DNA of 37,218 nt from Paraburkholderia sp. C35 (GCF_003121405.1 NZ_QBUY01000094.1:1-37218), one strand, 5' to 3'. Counted from the first letter of the stretch, positions 1 to 6,899 are shown. Numbers and translations are program-made. Notes: generated from the sequence alone by a model not told the origin.

Positions 1-45
1 ACACGCGTAAGATCGTCGGCAGCGTCTGATGTGAATAAGAGACAG
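1..45 (+). other. Illumina Nextera i5 adapter left at contig end
   Basis: The first 45 bases are not genomic. They read ACAC, then an 8-base index-like GCGTAAGA, then the exact Nextera read-1 segment TCGTCGGCAGCGTC (13-26), then a 19-base Tn5 mosaic end ending in ATAAGAGACAG (27-45). The mosaic end differs from the canonical one at two bases (27 and 34). Genomic sequence, in frame with the MBL hydrolase gene, begins at 46. The adapter layout is known library chemistry; the match is seen directly. Confidence 0.93.
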
Positions 46-718
46 CCACAAACCCCACCCCGCCGCCGCGCAGGCAAACCCGCTGCAGATTCAGACACCT
101 CCCGCCACCACCGCTCACCCCGCTGCGGCGCAGCCAGATCAAACATTTCCCCCATCCTCGGCGTAGCCAGCACCACCCCCTGCGCAGCAGCGAGTCCAAC
201 AACACGCTCAAACGGCTCCTGCCACCGATGCATCGCCAGATCGAACGTGCCGTTATGAATCGGCACCAGCCAACGCCCACGCAGATCGATATGCGCCTGC
301 ACCGTGTCATCGGGCTGCATGTGCACATAAGGCCATTGCGCGTCATACGCGCCCGTCTCGATGAACGTCACATCGAACGGGCCGAGCCGCTCGCCGATCG
401 CCTTGAAGCCATCGAAATATCCGGTGTCGCCGCTGAAAAACACCCGCCGATCGCCATCGTCGATCACCCACGACGCCCACAGCGTGCTATTGCCGTCGAA
501 CAGGCTGCGCCCCGAGAAATGCTGCGCAGGCGTCGCCGTGAACTGCACGCCGTCGATCTCGACGCCCTGCCACCAGTCGAACTGCCGCACCTTCGCGGCG
601 TCGATGCCCCACTCGATCAACCGGTCGCCCACGCCCAGCGGCGTCAGAAACACACCCGTCGTCTCAGCCAGCGCCAGCACCGTCTCGCGATCCAGATGAT
701 CGTAGTGATCGTGCGACA
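46..718 (-). pseudogene. MBL-fold hydrolase, 3' part (split by the element, cut by contig end)
   Basis: This is the C-terminal part of an MBL-fold metallohydrolase of the UlaG/NAPE-PLD-like Lactamase_B_2 type. Reading on the minus strand from 718 it gives LSHDHYDHLD (metal-binding HxHxDH), then FFSGDTGYFDG, a second metal-ligand region near FIETGAYDAQ, and WLVPIHNGTFD. The frame is open to base 46, where the adapter starts, so the stop codon is missing; the terminal GERWWRE suggests few residues are lost. Upstream of the junction the frame runs into element DNA and meets a stop at 768-770 without a convincing start codon, so this half is probably silent. Its N-terminal partner lies at 19945-20396. 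The substrate cannot be told from sequence. Confidence 0.9.
709..718 (+). other. attL core
   Basis: The 10-base core TCGTGCGACA is identical to 19945-19954. It is flanked by perfect inverted arms, TCGTAGT (700-706) and ACTACGA (721-727), as expected for the two core-type binding sites of a tyrosine recombinase. The core encodes part of the LSHD motif of the MBL gene on the minus strand. The exact crossover within the core cannot be fixed. Confidence 0.88.
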
Positions 719-896
719 AGACTACGACATGCCTTTTTGCATGTCCCGCTGCATGTGTGTTTGGGCCTTATGTGGCGGGCCTTTATACCCTTCAAAGCCA
801 TATCCAGTAAGCGTTACAGTGCCATGCGCATGGGGAGCCAGTCTTATATAAGTGTCCCGTTTCATCCCGTTGCATCGTCATTGCATCCCACGCAAT

Positions 897-918
897 GCAG
901 GTAAAAATGCGGGTAAAA
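897..918 (+). repeat. Candidate integrase arm-binding sites, left end
   Basis: Two direct copies, GCAGGTAAAA (897-906) and GCGGGTAAAA (909-918), lie 12 bases apart between attL and the integrase gene. A near copy, GCGGGTAAAT, lies close to attR at 19866-19875, with a weaker GCAGGTTGTT at 19848-19857. Short direct repeats near both ends of an element are typical arm-type sites of P4/lambda-like integrases. The function is inferred from placement only. Confidence 0.4.
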
Positions 919-952
919 TTTCGGGGTAGTCCTTCCACATGGAGACCCCGCG

Positions 953-2182
953 ATGAAACTCACGCACGCCACGCTGCTGAATGCCAAGCCGCAAGCCAAG
1001 CCCTACAAAATCCGGGCGGAAAACTCCCTGTATCTGCTGGTGTCGGTGTCGGGGTCCAAACGCTGGAAATACGATTACCGCATCGGTGGTAAAGCCTCTA
1101 CCCTCACCCTTGGCGATTTTCCCGACACGAATCTAACTGACGCCCGCATTAAACGCGATGCTGCGCGCGATTTAGTAAAGGCCGGGAAAGACCCATTGCA
1201 AACCGCCGCCATCGAAAAACAGGAAACTATCGAAGCGGGGAAAAATACGGTATGGCTCGCGGTTAATGACTGGTTTGAAAGCGAGAAAAATAGCTGGTCT
1301 GAGTCCTATCGCAATTCGGCGCTGCGTTACCTGCATCGGTATGTGCGGGATACCGATTTTGGGGCGCTGCCGGTGCGCGATACCCGCCCCATGCATGTGG
1401 CCACGCTTTTGCAATCAATTGCAAAACGCAAAACCGCTGCCGGGGTCGAGCGTAAATCAGCCGGTGCGCCCCACGTCGCCATTCGCGTGCGCTCGCTACT
1501 GGATAGCGCCTTTCGGCGGGCGGTCACTACCGAACTGATCGAATTTAATCCTATCGCTTCACTAGAAACTACCCTCATTAAGACCCCGGAAACCCGCAAT
1601 AATGCGGCGCTGGGTGAGGTCGAGCTAAAGCGCCTGATTGCCGCTATTCCCCTCTCCAGTACGCCATTAACCCGCTACGCGCTCCGGCTTTTGCTGCTGA
1701 CTGCCACGCGCACGGTAGAACTGCGTGAGGCCCGCTGGAAAGAGTTTGATTTAGACCATGCGGTCTGGATTATCCCTAGCGAGCGCATGAAGAAACGCAA
1801 ACCGCACGCGGTCCCATTAAGCCAGCAAGTGATGCGGATTCTCCAAGAGGTTAAAGAACTGACGAAGCGGGACAAGCCGGATGATTTTCTCCTACCCAAT
1901 ACCAAAGACGCGTCCCGCTGTATGAGTCACGCGGCCATTAACAAGGCGCTCACGCGTATGGGTTTCAACGATGATGGAAACTGGTTTCGTGCGCATGGAT
2001 GCCGGGGGACATTCGCCACATGGGCAGACGAAGCGGGATTTAATGCCAAGGCCGTAGACCGTGCTTTGGCTCACGTAGAACAAAACCGCGTGCGGCGCTC
2101 ATACTCGAAAGCTGAATACATGCCAGAACGCCAGAAAATGATGCAAATGTGGGCGGATTACATCGATTCAATAGCCCGATAA
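953..2182 (+). CDS. int: P4-type tyrosine integrase
   Basis: This 409-residue site-specific recombinase should integrate and excise the element at the MBL gene. The N-terminal part (about 1-90) is the DUF4102-type arm-binding domain, with the signature RIGGKASTLTLGDFPD. A SAM-like core-binding domain follows (about 98-200). The catalytic domain shows R253 (TATRTVELR), a lysine near 281-283, H348-x-x-R351 (HGCRGTF), H374 (LAHVEQN) and the nucleophile Y384 (RRSY). All key residues are present, so the enzyme looks active. The ATG at 953 has GGAG nine bases upstream. The gene lies 235 bases inside attL, the usual place for an integrase, and is followed by a strong terminator at 2277-2330. Confidence 0.97.
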   Translation: MKLTHATLLNAKPQAKPYKIRAENSLYLLVSVSGSKRWKYDYRIGGKASTLTLGDFPDTNLTDARIKRDAARDLVKAGKDPLQTAAIEKQETIEAGKNTVWLAVNDWFESEKNSWSESYRNSALRYLHRYVRDTDFGALPVRDTRPMHVATLLQSIAKRKTAAGVERKSAGAPHVAIRVRSLLDSAFRRAVTTELIEFNPIASLETTLIKTPETRNNAALGEVELKRLIAAIPLSSTPLTRYALRLLLLTATRTVELREARWKEFDLDHAVWIIPSERMKKRKPHAVPLSQQVMRILQEVKELTKRDKPDDFLLPNTKDASRCMSHAAINKALTRMGFNDDGNWFRAHGCRGTFATWADEAGFNAKAVDRALAHVEQNRVRRSYSKAEYMPERQKMMQMWADYIDSIAR

Positions 2183-2276
2183 AATATACTATCATCCCCT
2201 TGCATCCCATAGCATCATCGTCTACTATATGGGTGTGGCGCGAACCTGAGTCGCCGTCCACGTAGTACCCGGAATG

Positions 2277-2330
2277 GAGTCCGGCCAAATCAGTCTCTTA
2301 CAGACTGTGGGCGCGGACTCTTTTTTATTT
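2277..2330 (+). terminator. Rho-independent terminator after integrase
   Basis: Arms GAGTCCG (2277-2283) and CGGACTC (2314-2320) pair perfectly. An inner stem CAGTCT (2291-2296)/AGACTG (2302-2307) stacks inside. TTTTTTATTT follows directly. It would stop integrase transcription before the next operon. Confidence 0.85.
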
Positions 2331-2400
2331 CCGCTCCCCTCTCTGTGGCCTGATCTGGCCGAACTCCAATACTTACACCAAGGTAACTGGAGTTTTCATC

Positions 2401-2850
2401 ATGCCTGTTATTTATCGCGGCTCCCTAGCACACCTCAACGGCAAGCAATCCGGTAGTACAGCCGTTGGTCTGGTCGAGCAAATCAATGCCGAACTTGATT
2501 CCATGTCGTTTGAAGAAATGGTTGATGCGCTTGGCGCATCTGTAGCCAAAACCAAGCGAGCCAAAAAGCCCGTTACAGACGAAAAATTTGAGCGTGAATA
2601 CGCGTTAGAAAACCGCGCCAGCGCATTAGGTCTCTCACTGCTTCCGGCACGCGTGCATAAAGGTAGCAAGTATCCGCGCGCTAGGGGCTATCAATTGCGC
2701 CGCAATAGCGATGACTCGATCATCGCCGGTGGTCGTTTCGATATGACGCTACTGCAAGCCACGCGCGTAATCGACGCTATCGAAGAAAATGAAAAGTCGG
2801 ATGCCGCCCCGTTGTCGAAAAAATCGCATCTGACGCTGGTCAAATCATGA
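2401..2850 (+). CDS. Hypothetical protein, first gene of the left operon
   Basis: A 149-residue soluble protein that I do not recognise. It has an acidic stretch near residues 30-50 (MSFEEMVDALG), a basic central part (KTKRAKKPV and VHKGSKYPRARGYQLRR), and a C-terminal helix followed by a lysine-rich tail. There is no signal peptide or membrane segment. The start has CTGGAG 8-13 bases upstream. The stop overlaps the next start in an ATGA arrangement, so it is co-transcribed with the small winged-helix genes that follow. The basic character and the position after the integrase suggest a DNA-associated or regulatory role; this is inference. Confidence 0.75.
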   Translation: MPVIYRGSLAHLNGKQSGSTAVGLVEQINAELDSMSFEEMVDALGASVAKTKRAKKPVTDEKFEREYALENRASALGLSLLPARVHKGSKYPRARGYQLRRNSDDSIIAGGRFDMTLLQATRVIDAIEENEKSDAAPLSKKSHLTLVKS

Positions 2851-3059
2851 TTACGCGGACGTTCATAGCGCGGGCGCATGGCAGAGAGTTACGCGTGCGC
2901 CGCGAACATATCGCCTACGAAATGGGTATCTCCATGCATGAGTTACCGGACTTCATGAAAGACCGTAACTTCCCGCCGCCCGATGGAAACGACGGGAGAC
3001 CATACTGGAGATTTCTAACCCTAGCGCCCGCGATGCTGGCGAATCGCAAAGAACCGTAA
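2847..3059 (+). CDS. Small AlpA/excisionase-like protein, copy 1
   Basis: This 70-residue protein overlaps the preceding gene by four bases. Its C-terminal part carries PPPDGNDGRPYW, shared in pattern with the proteins at 3363-3620 (LPAPSGRDPRPYW) and 3731-3967 (LPPPDGKMKNHSYW). A helical segment, YEMGISMHELPDFMKDRNF, precedes it. The layout (short helix-turn-helix, then P-P-x-G, then aromatic-Trp) resembles AlpA/MerR-like winged-helix excisionase and regulator proteins of satellites and prophages. It may act as an excisionase or transcription regulator. It is the most divergent of the three relatives. Confidence 0.65.
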   Translation: MITRTFIARAHGRELRVRREHIAYEMGISMHELPDFMKDRNFPPPDGNDGRPYWRFLTLAPAMLANRKEP

Positions 3060-3103
3060 TACGTCGCGCCCTGCGGGGCGCTATTAACGAAACGGAGTCG
3101 AGC

Positions 3104-3310
3104 ATGTACCACGATGATGAACTGATCGAACGCGCGGTTAAATCCTTCTGGCGTTCAACCCGCGACAATCCCGCCACGTACTGGCAACCGACAAGCGGCC
3201 TGTGTGAAGTACGCAAGGGGCGCGACGGTCAAACCGTTGTCTTGAGCAATGGGACGTATCAGGCCCGGTTCCGCGTCTCCAAAACAGGGCGGCTGTTCCG
3301 TCTCGCCTGA
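3104..3310 (+). CDS. Hypothetical small protein
   Basis: A 68-residue protein I do not recognise. It begins with an acidic segment (MYHDDELIERAV), followed by SFWRSTRDNPATYWQPTSG, and ends in a basic segment rich in beta-formers (TYQARFRVSKTGRLFRLA). There is no membrane segment or known motif. The ATG is preceded by ACGGAGTCGAGC, giving GGAG at normal spacing. A very similar leader, ATGGAGTCGTGC, precedes the gene at 19637. It sits between two AlpA-like genes and is probably in the same operon. Confidence 0.65.
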   Translation: MYHDDELIERAVKSFWRSTRDNPATYWQPTSGLCEVRKGRDGQTVVLSNGTYQARFRVSKTGRLFRLA

Positions 3311-3362
3311 TTCCATTCCCTTAAACCTGCAATGGAGTGCGACATGAGATTAGGAGTGCTGT

Positions 3363-3620
3363 ATGACAGAGGCAAAGAAACGCACGGGCACAACGCAACC
3401 CAAGCCCGTAACGGTTGATCTCAATCAGCCGGGGATTCTGCGGGTGGGGCATCTGCTGTACCTGCTAAAGATGACGCCCAATCCTTTCTATCGCAAGCTC
3501 AAAGCCGGGATTCTGCCCGCACCATCGGGGCGTGATCCTAGGCCGTATTGGACCCATGAAGTCATCCGGGCCTATCTGAATGGCCCCGCCGTTATCACAA
3601 GCAAGGGGAGCAAATCATGA
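3363..3620 (+). CDS. AlpA/excisionase-like winged-helix protein, copy 2
   Basis: An 85-residue protein whose core, LRVGHLLYLLKMTPNPFYRKLKAG followed by ILPAPSGRDPRPYW, is a typical AlpA/MerR-like helix-turn-helix and wing. The tail HEVIRAYLNGP resembles the end helix of AlpA-type regulators. It is clearly related to the product of 3731-3967 (shared LRVGH, YR-LKAG-LP-P-G and YW) and more distantly to that of 2847-3059. AGGAG lies seven bases before the ATG. The stop overlaps the start of the membrane peptide at 3617. It probably controls integrase or excision or is a cro-like switch; which of the three does what is unknown. Confidence 0.78.
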   Translation: MTEAKKRTGTTQPKPVTVDLNQPGILRVGHLLYLLKMTPNPFYRKLKAGILPAPSGRDPRPYWTHEVIRAYLNGPAVITSKGSKS

Positions 3621-3721
3621 GCGAGAACACAAAGCAAACGCTGATTGCGTTTGTATGCACGCTGGCGGTACAGGCGGCGCTAGTCCTCTTGCTGGCCATC
3701 GCCATCAATACAACACATTGA
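3617..3721 (+). CDS. 34-residue single-pass membrane peptide
   Basis: This short gene overlaps the stop of the AlpA-like gene (ATGA) and has GGGGAG six bases before its ATG. The product starts MSENTKQT and has one strongly hydrophobic helix (about residues 9-30, including ALVLLLAIAI), ending NTTH. Downstream, the next gene starts 10 bases after its stop. Translational coupling on both sides argues that it is real. The role is unknown. It is too short for a classical holin but could be a small membrane effector or an exclusion peptide. Confidence 0.6.
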   Translation: MSENTKQTLIAFVCTLAVQAALVLLLAIAINTTH

Positions 3722-3730
3722 GGGGATGCC

Positions 3731-3967
3731 ATGCCTATCACCATCAACCGGCCCGCACCGCCAAAGAAAGGCGGGGCCAAACCCAAGACTTTGGACGGCA
3801 TCATCATCAACGAACATACCCGCCTGAGAGTGGGGCATGTGATGACGATGCTAGGCATCAAAAATTCAATGGAGATTTACCGCCGCCTCAAAGCCGGAAC
3901 GTTACCGCCGCCAGACGGAAAGATGAAAAATCACTCGTACTGGCTGATCGACACATTGCGCCCGTAA
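3731..3967 (+). CDS. AlpA/excisionase-like winged-helix protein, copy 3
   Basis: A 78-residue protein with a basic, proline-rich N-terminus (PAPPKKGGAKPK) and the core LRVGHVMTMLGIKNSMEIYRR, then LKAGTLPPPDG and SYW. It aligns with copy 2 through LRVGH, the YR-LKAG helix and the P-P-x-G wing. GAGGGGA lies just upstream of the ATG. It is one of three paralogous DNA-binding proteins within about 1.1 kb, consistent with duplication and divergence into excisionase and repressor or activator roles. Individual functions cannot be assigned. Confidence 0.78.
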   Translation: MPITINRPAPPKKGGAKPKTLDGIIINEHTRLRVGHVMTMLGIKNSMEIYRRLKAGTLPPPDGKMKNHSYWLIDTLRP

Positions 3968-3977
3968 CTGCCAGACG

Positions 3978-4004
3978 GCACTCAATATCAAAATCCGCAT
4001 CATG
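3978..4004 (+). repeat. Dispersed element repeat, copy A
   Basis: One of five well-conserved copies of a motif of about 27 bases with the core ATCCGCATCAT. Here it is on the plus strand in the 71-base gap between two genes. The flanking GCACTCAAT is shared with the copies at 5219-5246 and 6392-6416, with identical spacing to the core. Confidence 0.6.
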
Positions 4005-4038
4005 CCATCGCAGAGGCGGGGGTTGCCGGGGGTGTCAA

Positions 4039-4305
4039 ATGACAACTACCCTAAAGACATGCACCTACTGTCTTATCACCAAACCGGCAGAGGGGAATTT
4101 CTATCGCCAGCGCAACGGCTACCGCTCTATCTGCAAGGCGTGTGTAGCCATGCAAAACGCCCGCTACCGCACCATGCATGCAGAGGAAACCAAAGCCTAC
4201 GGGGCGGCGTGGCGGGAAAAGAACCCCGACTATCAAAAGCAATGGCAAGAGGCTAACCCCGACAAGGTAAAAGCCTACGGGCGCAAGAGAGGGGGCAAGC
4301 CATGA
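4039..4305 (+). CDS. Small zinc-ribbon protein
   Basis: An 88-residue protein with an N-terminal zinc ribbon, TCTYC then CKAC (C-x2-C, about 20 residues, C-x2-C), within residues 6-36. A charged helical tail follows with repeated EKNPDYQKQW / EANPDKVKAYG units, and a basic end, GRKRGGKP. I start it at the ATG of MTTTLKTC because the longer open frame upstream overlaps other genes. The ribbon is related to those at 4302-4757, 5799-6536 and 6706-6888. Such ribbons often sit next to HNH nuclease domains in phages, but no HNH residues are visible here. It overlaps the next gene by four bases. Confidence 0.75.
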   Translation: MTTTLKTCTYCLITKPAEGNFYRQRNGYRSICKACVAMQNARYRTMHAEETKAYGAAWREKNPDYQKQWQEANPDKVKAYGRKRGGKP

Positions 4306-4757
4306 GCATCACCATACAGACCATGCGGCGGTGTCCGCGATGTGAGCAAGTCAAAGTCTTGGAGTACGATTTTTTCAGAAACAAGAATCGGAAAAACGGA
4401 TACGGTTGCTACTGCAAGGCATGCAACCTAGTCGGCAAGCGTGGCGAGCGCCATAGCTCCAATAGAACCGTCGAAGACCTGAGACGGGCTAGGGACTACT
4501 ACGCGCAAAATTCGGCGCTCATCAACGCACAACGTAGCGCCATAAAAGCGGTGCAACACAGACAGAAACGGGAGGCTAACCCCGAACTCCCCGAAAGCAT
4601 GCACAAGCCTAACGCCAAGCTCAATGAGAGAAAGGTTAGAGCTATTCGTGCGGCGCTGGCGGCGGGGGTGCCAATGACAAGACTAGCCCACACATATGGC
4701 GTGCATGAAGCCACAATCCTACGTATCAAGCGACGTGAGATATGGGATGACGTCTAA
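4302..4757 (+). CDS. Zinc-ribbon protein with C-terminal helix-turn-helix
   Basis: A 151-residue protein coupled to the previous gene by an ATGA overlap. Its N-terminus has RRCPRC then CYCKAC, a C-x2-C/C-x2-C ribbon like its neighbour. The C-terminal part is a Hin/homeodomain-like helix-turn-helix: AKLNERKVRAIRAALAAG, VPMTRLAHTYGVHEATILR, IKRREIW. A similar C-terminal domain is common in phage HNH endonucleases, where it binds DNA, but no HNH catalytic motif is present between ribbon and HTH. A DNA-binding regulator or a degraded homing-type nuclease are the two readings. It is the last gene of the left operon. Confidence 0.78.
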   Translation: MSITIQTMRRCPRCEQVKVLEYDFFRNKNRKNGYGCYCKACNLVGKRGERHSSNRTVEDLRRARDYYAQNSALINAQRSAIKAVQHRQKREANPELPESMHKPNAKLNERKVRAIRAALAAGVPMTRLAHTYGVHEATILRIKRREIWDDV

Positions 4758-5020
4758 CCCCCTAGGGGAGAGTAGCCCGCCTTTGACAATCGTTAGGATT
4801 GCATGATGATTTTCAAAATTTTAAAAAAATTTCTGTCAGTGCTTAGGGGGCCGTTCGCGGTCGCGGCAAGGGTTTGACGCTTTGGTCCGACGGGCTAGCT
4901 AGGGCTGGTTGAGGGGGCTTTGGCGGGCCTCTCGCTGCATCGCCTATGCGGTGGGGCCAATGGAGAGCGCATCGTCTCTATGGGCCTGTGCGTGGCTATG
5001 ATTAGATGCGGCTCGCAACG

Positions 5021-5071
5021 ACTTTAGATAATCAGAAGTAATCCCCGTGAATGCTTCTGGTTATCTTAAGT
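5021..5071 (+). repeat. 18-base inverted repeat
   Basis: ACTTTAGATAATCAGAAG (5021-5038) pairs with CTTCTGGTTATCTTAAGT (5054-5071) around a 15-base loop, with one mismatch and one position that would be G-U in RNA. No T-run follows on either strand, so a simple Rho-independent terminator is unlikely. It lies where the two convergent operons face each other. Confidence 0.75.
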
Positions 5072-5185
5072 CACTGTGTCAAACATGACGCCAGCACGCC
5101 CCCGCCGCCGACCATCCACACATAGGGCGCGGTGTATCTCTGTGCTACACCATCGGCGGGGGTCATACCTTGGAAGTATCACAGG

Positions 5186-5197
5186 GCTACATGTAGC
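5186..5197 (+). promoter_or_regulatory. Perfect 12-base palindrome
   Basis: GCTACATGTAGC is its own reverse complement and lies in the non-coding kilobase, close to TACACC motifs. It could be an operator or recombination site; there is no further support. Confidence 0.35.
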
Positions 5198-5218
5198 TTG
5201 GCGTTACACCATCCGCCG

Positions 5219-5246
5219 TGATGATGCGGATATTGCTCATGAGTGC
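5219..5246 (-). repeat. Dispersed element repeat, copy B
   Basis: Minus-strand copy of the motif found at 3978-4004, with the same 7-base spacing between the GATGCGGAT core and the TGAGTGC end (as read on the plus strand). It lies in non-coding DNA. Confidence 0.6.
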
Positions 5247-5798
5247 ATCAGAGGGGAGAGCATGCCTCACCTATCACGCTGGTGGGGCCATTGGTATGGG
5301 TAGAGACTTACACCGCTACCTTACAAAGAGGGGTGATTCGAGGGTTTATTACGCTATCCATGCCTACGACTTTCTTTCATTTACCCAAATAGCCTCTGAC
5401 GGGGGTTTGCGGGATTCGGGGTGTAAGACTAGGTTGACATAATGAGCGTGATCAACGTTTTGCCCTGCTATCACGGGTGTTTCACGCTATCTGGTACTCA
5501 TCCCATAAAAGGTGCTACACCCTACCCGCGTTCGCTCACCAATGGCTCAAAATGGCTCGAAAGTAGAGATGCAGGATTTTGGGCCTATACCCGCGTGATA
5601 TGGGCCAGTTGGTGAGGTCGGCGTGTGGCTCTCTATTGTTCGTTACCCGAACATGCACACCACGCGATTATGCGTAAAAAGTCCGCATAAATGTACCAAA
5701 CGGTTAACTGTGTGTTCTCCGTGCGAACAAGTGTACGCCGTGGAAAATCGCTCTCCCCGCGTGCGGCTGTCTGTGATTGTGGGGCGAGTGAGTATCGC

Positions 5799-6536
5799 CT
5801 ACGCGATAGCGCGTTTAAGCTCGTTTTCATCCTCAATATAGTCATCCTCTATTTCGGTAGAACGCTTACGCGTGCCTTTGCCGAACAGGCTTGTGTGAGG
5901 CGGTCTGCATACCTTGGGAGGTAGCGGTGTTACGTTGGTTCTCTTGGTGCCACCAAACGGATTTACTGGCCATCCCGATTCGTGGCGTGGATGCTCTTGA
6001 GGCGGATTCTCTCTGATCTCTATAAGCCTTGCCTCTAGGTCTCGCTTCGTCTCTATGGCTATCTCATTCTGGATACGGGTTTGCTTTGCCCTCTCTATTG
6101 CTTCTATGTGTTTCTTTATCTGTTCGTCTTGCTGTTCTCTTTGCCGCCGCCTTTCTTGGCGTTGAATCTCTCGTTTTGCTTCGTTTTCTAGCTCTTGCTG
6201 ACGGGATAGCGTAATGCATGACTTGCACAGATTGCTGTAGTAGGGTGATGTAGTGTTCTTGACTGCCTTGCTCACGTACTCACTTATGGGTTTGTTCTCT
6301 TTGCATTTGGTACATGTCTTTGTTTCTTGCTCTGGCAACCCCGCCCCCGGCCCCGCCGCATTTGACGATGCATTGGCTTGTGCTTCGCGGGTGATGCGGA
6401 TTGTGCTATTGAGTGCGGGCGGGCGTGCGAGAAACGGCAATGCCGCCACTACGCATAACTGCATCGCGCTTGGATAGCTGACTACCTTTAGCTTTGCATT
6501 CGCTCTTTCTTGCGCCCGCCGTTGCTGTCTATTCAC
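5799..6536 (-). CDS. Zinc-ribbon protein with long coiled coil
   Basis: A 245-residue protein and the last gene of the minus-strand operon. The N-terminus (MNRQQRRAQERANAK) is basic, followed by a short hydrophobic patch (AMQLCVVAALPFLARPP). Then comes the ribbon TCTKC/LCKSC (about residues 75-106), and a long charged coiled coil (about 110-170; EAKREIQRQERRRQREQQ). The C-terminal tail is acidic (EIEDDYIEDENELKRAIA). The ribbon KTCTKCKENKPISEY matches the pattern of three other proteins in the element. The start overlaps the previous stop (ATGA). Copy C of the dispersed repeat lies inside the gene. No enzymatic motif is seen; the function is unknown. Confidence 0.75.
   Translation of the reverse strand: MNRQQRRAQERANAKLKVVSYPSAMQLCVVAALPFLARPPALNSTIRITREAQANASSNAAGPGAGLPEQETKTCTKCKENKPISEYVSKAVKNTTSPYYSNLCKSCITLSRQQELENEAKREIQRQERRRQREQQDEQIKKHIEAIERAKQTRIQNEIAIETKRDLEARLIEIRENPPQEHPRHESGWPVNPFGGTKRTNVTPLPPKVCRPPHTSLFGKGTRKRSTEIEDDYIEDENELKRAIA
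6392..6416 (-). repeat. Dispersed element repeat, copy C (within a gene)
   Basis: Third copy with the same internal spacing. Here it is within the coding region of the zinc-ribbon/coiled-coil protein, where it encodes LNSTIRIT. Retention inside a gene suggests either a recently inserted sequence or a DNA site selected independently of coding. Confidence 0.55.
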
Positions 6537-6709
6537 GAAACCCTCTCTACAAAGTCACGCGCAAACTCAGGTGAGACCAATACGTCAATCACAATCCACC
6601 CTAGCCCCTCATCAATCGGCACGCATGCGACTAGATGCCCGTTGATGGTAGCGCCTACGGTTTCACCCGTCTGGATTGCTGCCGCTCTAAGCTGGTCGTA
6701 TAGGCTCAT
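6533..6709 (-). CDS. Hypothetical 58-residue protein
   Basis: I start this gene at MSLYDQLRAAAIQ. GGAAAGG lies just upstream, and its ATG overlaps the stop of the preceding gene (ATGA); the longer frame would run into that neighbour. It is a small mixed alpha/beta protein (ATINGHLVACVPIDEGLGWIVIDVLVSPEFARDFVERVS) without motif or membrane segment. It is coupled on both sides to zinc-ribbon genes, so it may work with them. Not recognised. Confidence 0.65.
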   Translation of the reverse strand: MSLYDQLRAAAIQTGETVGATINGHLVACVPIDEGLGWIVIDVLVSPEFARDFVERVS

Positions 6710-6888
6710 GGTGCCTTTCCTTTTTTGGCTTGGGGTGAAGTGTAGGGCTTGGCGTAGCTTCCCGTTACGGCTCTCCATATGCGGGCCTCATCCAGTGCGC
6801 AGAGGAAACACACATACTTATGCCGCCCCGCCCCGAATGATGATGCGGGTTGCAGCGTGTGACATGACTTGCATATGTGCCTAACCAT
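6706..6888 (-). CDS. 60-residue zinc-ribbon protein
   Basis: A short protein made mostly of one ribbon: HICKSC, then about 18 residues with QPASSFGAGRHKYV, then CFLC, then a basic tail ending SPQAKKGKAP. It is the smallest of four ribbon proteins in the element. The stop overlaps the next start. A weak sixth match to the dispersed repeat (CCGCATCATCAT, near 6837-6850) lies inside it. It is probably DNA- or protein-binding; no catalytic motif. Confidence 0.7.
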   Translation of the reverse strand: MVRHICKSCHTLQPASSFGAGRHKYVCFLCALDEARIWRAVTGSYAKPYTSPQAKKGKAP

Positions 6889-6899
6889 GATGCGCCGCC

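Larger units (their letters stand above)
4758..5798 (+). other. About 1 kb non-coding region between convergent operons
   Basis: No convincing gene is visible on either strand. The region separates the plus-strand left operon from the end of the long minus-strand operon. It holds an AT-rich patch (about 4805-4835), an 18-base imperfect inverted repeat (5021-5071), a perfect 12-base palindrome (5186-5197), copy B of the dispersed repeat (5219-5246), and several TACACC motifs in both orientations (5131-5521). This density of dyads suggests a regulatory or DNA-processing site (terminator, pac/cos or accessory origin) rather than decayed coding sequence. The function is unknown. Confidence 0.6.

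Noticed and set aside
5076..5442. Overlapping plus-strand frames in the non-coding kilobase
   Set aside because: No ribosome sites, odd composition and they run across the palindrome and dispersed repeat.
4039..6888. Zinc-ribbon proteins as HNH homing endonucleases
   Set aside because: No H-N-H or similar catalytic pattern is visible in any of the four; only the ribbon and, once, a C-terminal HTH remain.
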